From: DRTC01 sp964521025 | Lineage (GTDB): Bacteria; Cloacimonadota; Cloacimonadia; Cloacimonadales; TCS61 | DNA: 22,057 nucleotides | Reading direction: 5' to 3' | Assembly (NCBI GenBank): GCA_964521025.1 | Contig: CAZFPK010000052.1 | Span: 1-22,057 of the forward strand | Shown: piece after piece, positions 20,142 to 22,057 of the stretch | Position numbering within the stretch: the stretch's first letter is position 1 | How the letters are laid out: the number at the start of each line of letters is the position of its first letter | Notes under the pieces: model-generated | Seen by the model: the letters and a program-made list of their open reading frames with translations, nothing else | Databases searched by the model: none | What the model was told of the DNA's origin: nothing | Position numbers and translations under genes: made by a program

Positions 20142-21353
20142 ATGGATAAAGAAATAAAAGCAGATAGAATAGAAAAATTAGAGAAAATTTTAAAACTCAA
20201 TAAACTTCTTAATCAAACAAATGATTTTAGTGAATTACTGAATATTATCCTCAAAGAAACCGAAAAGATGTTTTTTGTGGAAGGAACATCCATTCTGCTC
20301 GAAGATAGAGAAACAGGCGATCTTCTTTTTCATATCTGTACCGGCTCCAAAAAGGAAAAATTATTATCGCTTCGTATGAACAGAGGAGAAGGTGTATGCG
20401 GTTATGTTTTTGAATCTGGAAAATCTCTGGTTGAGAATCATCCCGAAACCAGCGATTTTTTTTCCAATAAAGTCGATAAAGAATCACAATTCATTACTCG
20501 TAACCTGCTTTGCATTCCTCTGACAATCAAAGAAAAAACAATTGGAGTTATTGAATTAGTAAATAAAAAAACAGGGGAATTCACACAAGATGATGTTGAT
20601 TTTCTGACAGCGATTGCCAGCCAGGTTTCGGTTACTTTAGAAAGAGCGAGACTGGTCGAAGAGAAGATCAAATCGGAGAGACTGGCAAGCATCGGAGAAA
20701 CAGTTGCAGGTTTGAGCCATTGTATTAAAAATATCCTGAATGGATTAAAAGGAGGAGCATATATTCTCAATAAAAATCTGCAAAAGATAGATTCTCCCAA
20801 ACTAAAGATCGGTTTTGAAATGGTTCAAAAAAATATTGAAAAAATCTCTTCTCTGGTGCTGGATATGCTCGAATATTCAAAAGAGAGAAAACCCGAATAT
20901 GAAATCGCTGATATCAAGAATATAATGGATGATGTTATCGAACTTGTTGCTGCCAAAGCAGTATCAAATGATATTTCCCTGATCAAGAATTTTCAGGAAG
21001 AGCAGCATAAGATAGAGATCGATCCAAAAGGTATTTTCAGATGTTTATTGAATCTTGTCGGAAATAGTCTCGATGCGTTGAGCAATACTGAAAATGCAAG
21101 ATTGGAGATGATCACAAAAAGAGAAAATGATTTCGTAATTATTGAAATCAAAGATAATGGTTGTGGAATTAAAGAAGAGCTTCAACAAAAACTGTTCACC
21201 AAATTTTTCAGTACAAAAGGCTCGAAAGGAACAGGATTTGGTTTACCGGTAACCAGAAAGATAATTAACGAACATGGTGGTTCTATAACATGTTTTTCCG
21301 AAGAAAACAAGGGAACAACTTTTACAATTAAATTACCGGTAAGAAAAGAATAA
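20142..21353 (+). CDS. GAF-domain sensor histidine kinase
   Basis: A 403-residue cytosolic sensor kinase without membrane segments. Residues 1-25 are a short helix; a GAF domain spans about 27-170 (typical ending LLCIPLTIKEKTIGVIELVNK and FTQDDVDFLTAIASQVSVTLERARL). The DHp helix follows, with the phospho-accepting histidine likely H193 in GETVAGLSHCIKNILNGLKGG. The ATP-binding domain has the N box NLVGNSLDAL (304-313), G1 DNGCGI (338-343), F box KFFSTK (354-359) and G2 GTGFGL (363-368). The H box is of the SHxIKN type rather than the common AHEIRNPL. AAGG lies eight bases before the ATG. No response regulator gene is adjacent, so it is an orphan here. The signal is unknown; GAF domains may bind small ligands. 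Confidence 0.92.
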   Translation: MDKEIKADRIEKLEKILKLNKLLNQTNDFSELLNIILKETEKMFFVEGTSILLEDRETGDLLFHICTGSKKEKLLSLRMNRGEGVCGYVFESGKSLVENHPETSDFFSNKVDKESQFITRNLLCIPLTIKEKTIGVIELVNKKTGEFTQDDVDFLTAIASQVSVTLERARLVEEKIKSERLASIGETVAGLSHCIKNILNGLKGGAYILNKNLQKIDSPKLKIGFEMVQKNIEKISSLVLDMLEYSKERKPEYEIADIKNIMDDVIELVAAKAVSNDISLIKNFQEEQHKIEIDPKGIFRCLLNLVGNSLDALSNTENARLEMITKRENDFVIIEIKDNGCGIKEELQQKLFTKFFSTKGSKGTGFGLPVTRKIINEHGGSITCFSEENKGTTFTIKLPVRKE

Positions 21354-21421
21354 TTTGCAGGAAATTATCTTTTAAAAGAAATAACCTTAACTATCAAAAA
21401 CAATATCAAGGAGGAGAAATG

Positions 21422-22057
21422 ATGAACAAAATGTTTATTATGGGAATTGTTTTAAGTCTAAGTTTGTTTGTTCCGGTTCTTGCAGAAAATTGGATAACAT
21501 CAGTGGACCTGTCTTTATCAATGAACCAGAATTCCTACAGCGATAATTGGCATGGAGAAGAAAAAAGCAATATCAACTGGGCGTTTAATGCAAATCTGCT
21601 TGCTGAAAAACAGTTAAGTGTAAAAGTAACCAATACCAATACGCTTAAACTGGCGATCGGGCAAACTCACAGCCAATACATCGATGGAAACGATGATAAT
21701 GCCTGGGCTAAACCTGATAAAACGACAGATCTGATCGATCTCGAATCTATGTTCCGTTTTACTTTGGGAGCATTTGTCGATCCTTTTGCCAGTTTCAGGT
21801 TGGAGTCTCAATTTCTGGATCAGAGTTTCCCGGAAGATACGAAATTCTTCAATCCTGTTAAATTGACTGAAAGTTTTGGTTTCGCCAGAGTCTGGTTAAA
21901 AAAAGATAAAAAAGAGCTAACCAGCAGGTTAGGCGCTGCGTTCAAAGAATATTTAAACAGGCACGAAAGTGTCGATAATTCTAATGATGGTGGTGTGGAA
22001 TTTGTAACCGATTTTAGAACTCAGTTGGCAAAGGACAGGATTTCATATAACAGCAAG
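21422..22057 (+). CDS. Outer-membrane-type protein, DUF3078-like, cut by the window edge
   Basis: An open frame of 212 codons runs from the ATG at 21422 to the end of the window. AAGGAGG precedes it, seven bases before this ATG and four before an ATG at 21419, so I prefer the second. Residues 1-21 are a signal peptide (MNKMFIMGIVLSLSLFVPVLA|E). The mature part alternates polar and aromatic residues: LSLSMNQNSYSDNWHGEEKS, INWAFNANLLAEKQLSVKVTN, KLAIGQTHSQ, then LESMFRFTLGAFVDPFASFRLE, typical of amphipathic beta strands. The motif NQNSYSDNW followed by G-x-x-K-S resembles the DUF3078 family of outer-membrane proteins of FCB bacteria; this is from memory. It follows the kinase gene by 68 bases and could be co-transcribed, though an AT-only hairpin lies between. 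Confidence 0.65.
   Translation, partial: MNKMFIMGIVLSLSLFVPVLAENWITSVDLSLSMNQNSYSDNWHGEEKSNINWAFNANLLAEKQLSVKVTNTNTLKLAIGQTHSQYIDGNDDNAWAKPDKTTDLIDLESMFRFTLGAFVDPFASFRLESQFLDQSFPEDTKFFNPVKLTESFGFARVWLKKDKKELTSRLGAAFKEYLNRHESVDNSNDGGVEFVTDFRTQLAKDRISYNSK

Overview
The window is AT-rich and gene-dense. It looks chromosomal, from a Gram-negative bacterium: there is a lipoprotein with a clear lipobox, signal-peptide proteins and an outer-membrane-type protein. The order rimP-nusA-ylxR-ylxQ-infB-rbfA-nrnA-truB-ribF, the many short palindromic repeats between genes, and the style of the periplasmic TPR and outer-membrane proteins suggest the FCB group. A relative of Cloacimonadota is my best guess. 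That is inference; no rRNA or other firm taxonomic marker is present.

Layout. Positions 1-32 hold the first codons of a leftward exported protein. Positions 418-798 encode a small membrane protein. On the minus strand, surE (3330-2569), pcm (2407-1754) and a COG2426-type membrane protein (1766-1128) form a repair and export cluster, with a terminator after surE. A repeat-filled gap of about 700 bp precedes ornithine aminotransferase (rocD, + strand, to 5299). Next come a lipoprotein ABC substrate-binding protein (5473-6372) and an ABC permease (6652-7374). They are separated by repeats, and no ATPase gene is present in the window. A periplasmic TPR protein (7677-9266) and an orphan YgiT-like zinc-finger protein (9317-9556) complete this rightward part.

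From 19447 down to 9794 a long minus-strand array runs rimP, nusA, ylxR, ylxQ, infB, rbfA, nrnA, truB, ribF, radA. The first four junctions and rbfA-nrnA-truB are overlapping or nearly so, which indicates a translation, transcription and ribosome-maturation superoperon. Two internal gaps (infB/rbfA and truB/ribF) and the ribF/radA junction carry palindromic repeat elements. The operon leader holds a minus-strand hairpin with a T7 tract upstream of rimP, which could act as an attenuator. The same gap also carries a 46-nt hairpin and a plus-strand terminator, which together could mark a small RNA. A GAF-domain histidine kinase (20142-21353) and a truncated outer-membrane-type protein (21422 to the edge) close the window on the plus strand.

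No phage, CRISPR array, transposase gene or defence system is visible, and the coding content is mostly core. The unusual content is in the non-coding DNA: a family of short palindromes (one inside radA, one forming the stop of ribF), a dispersed repeat present in two copies with a compensatory base-pair change, a perfect 24-bp inverted repeat, and the structured leader of the rimP-nusA operon.
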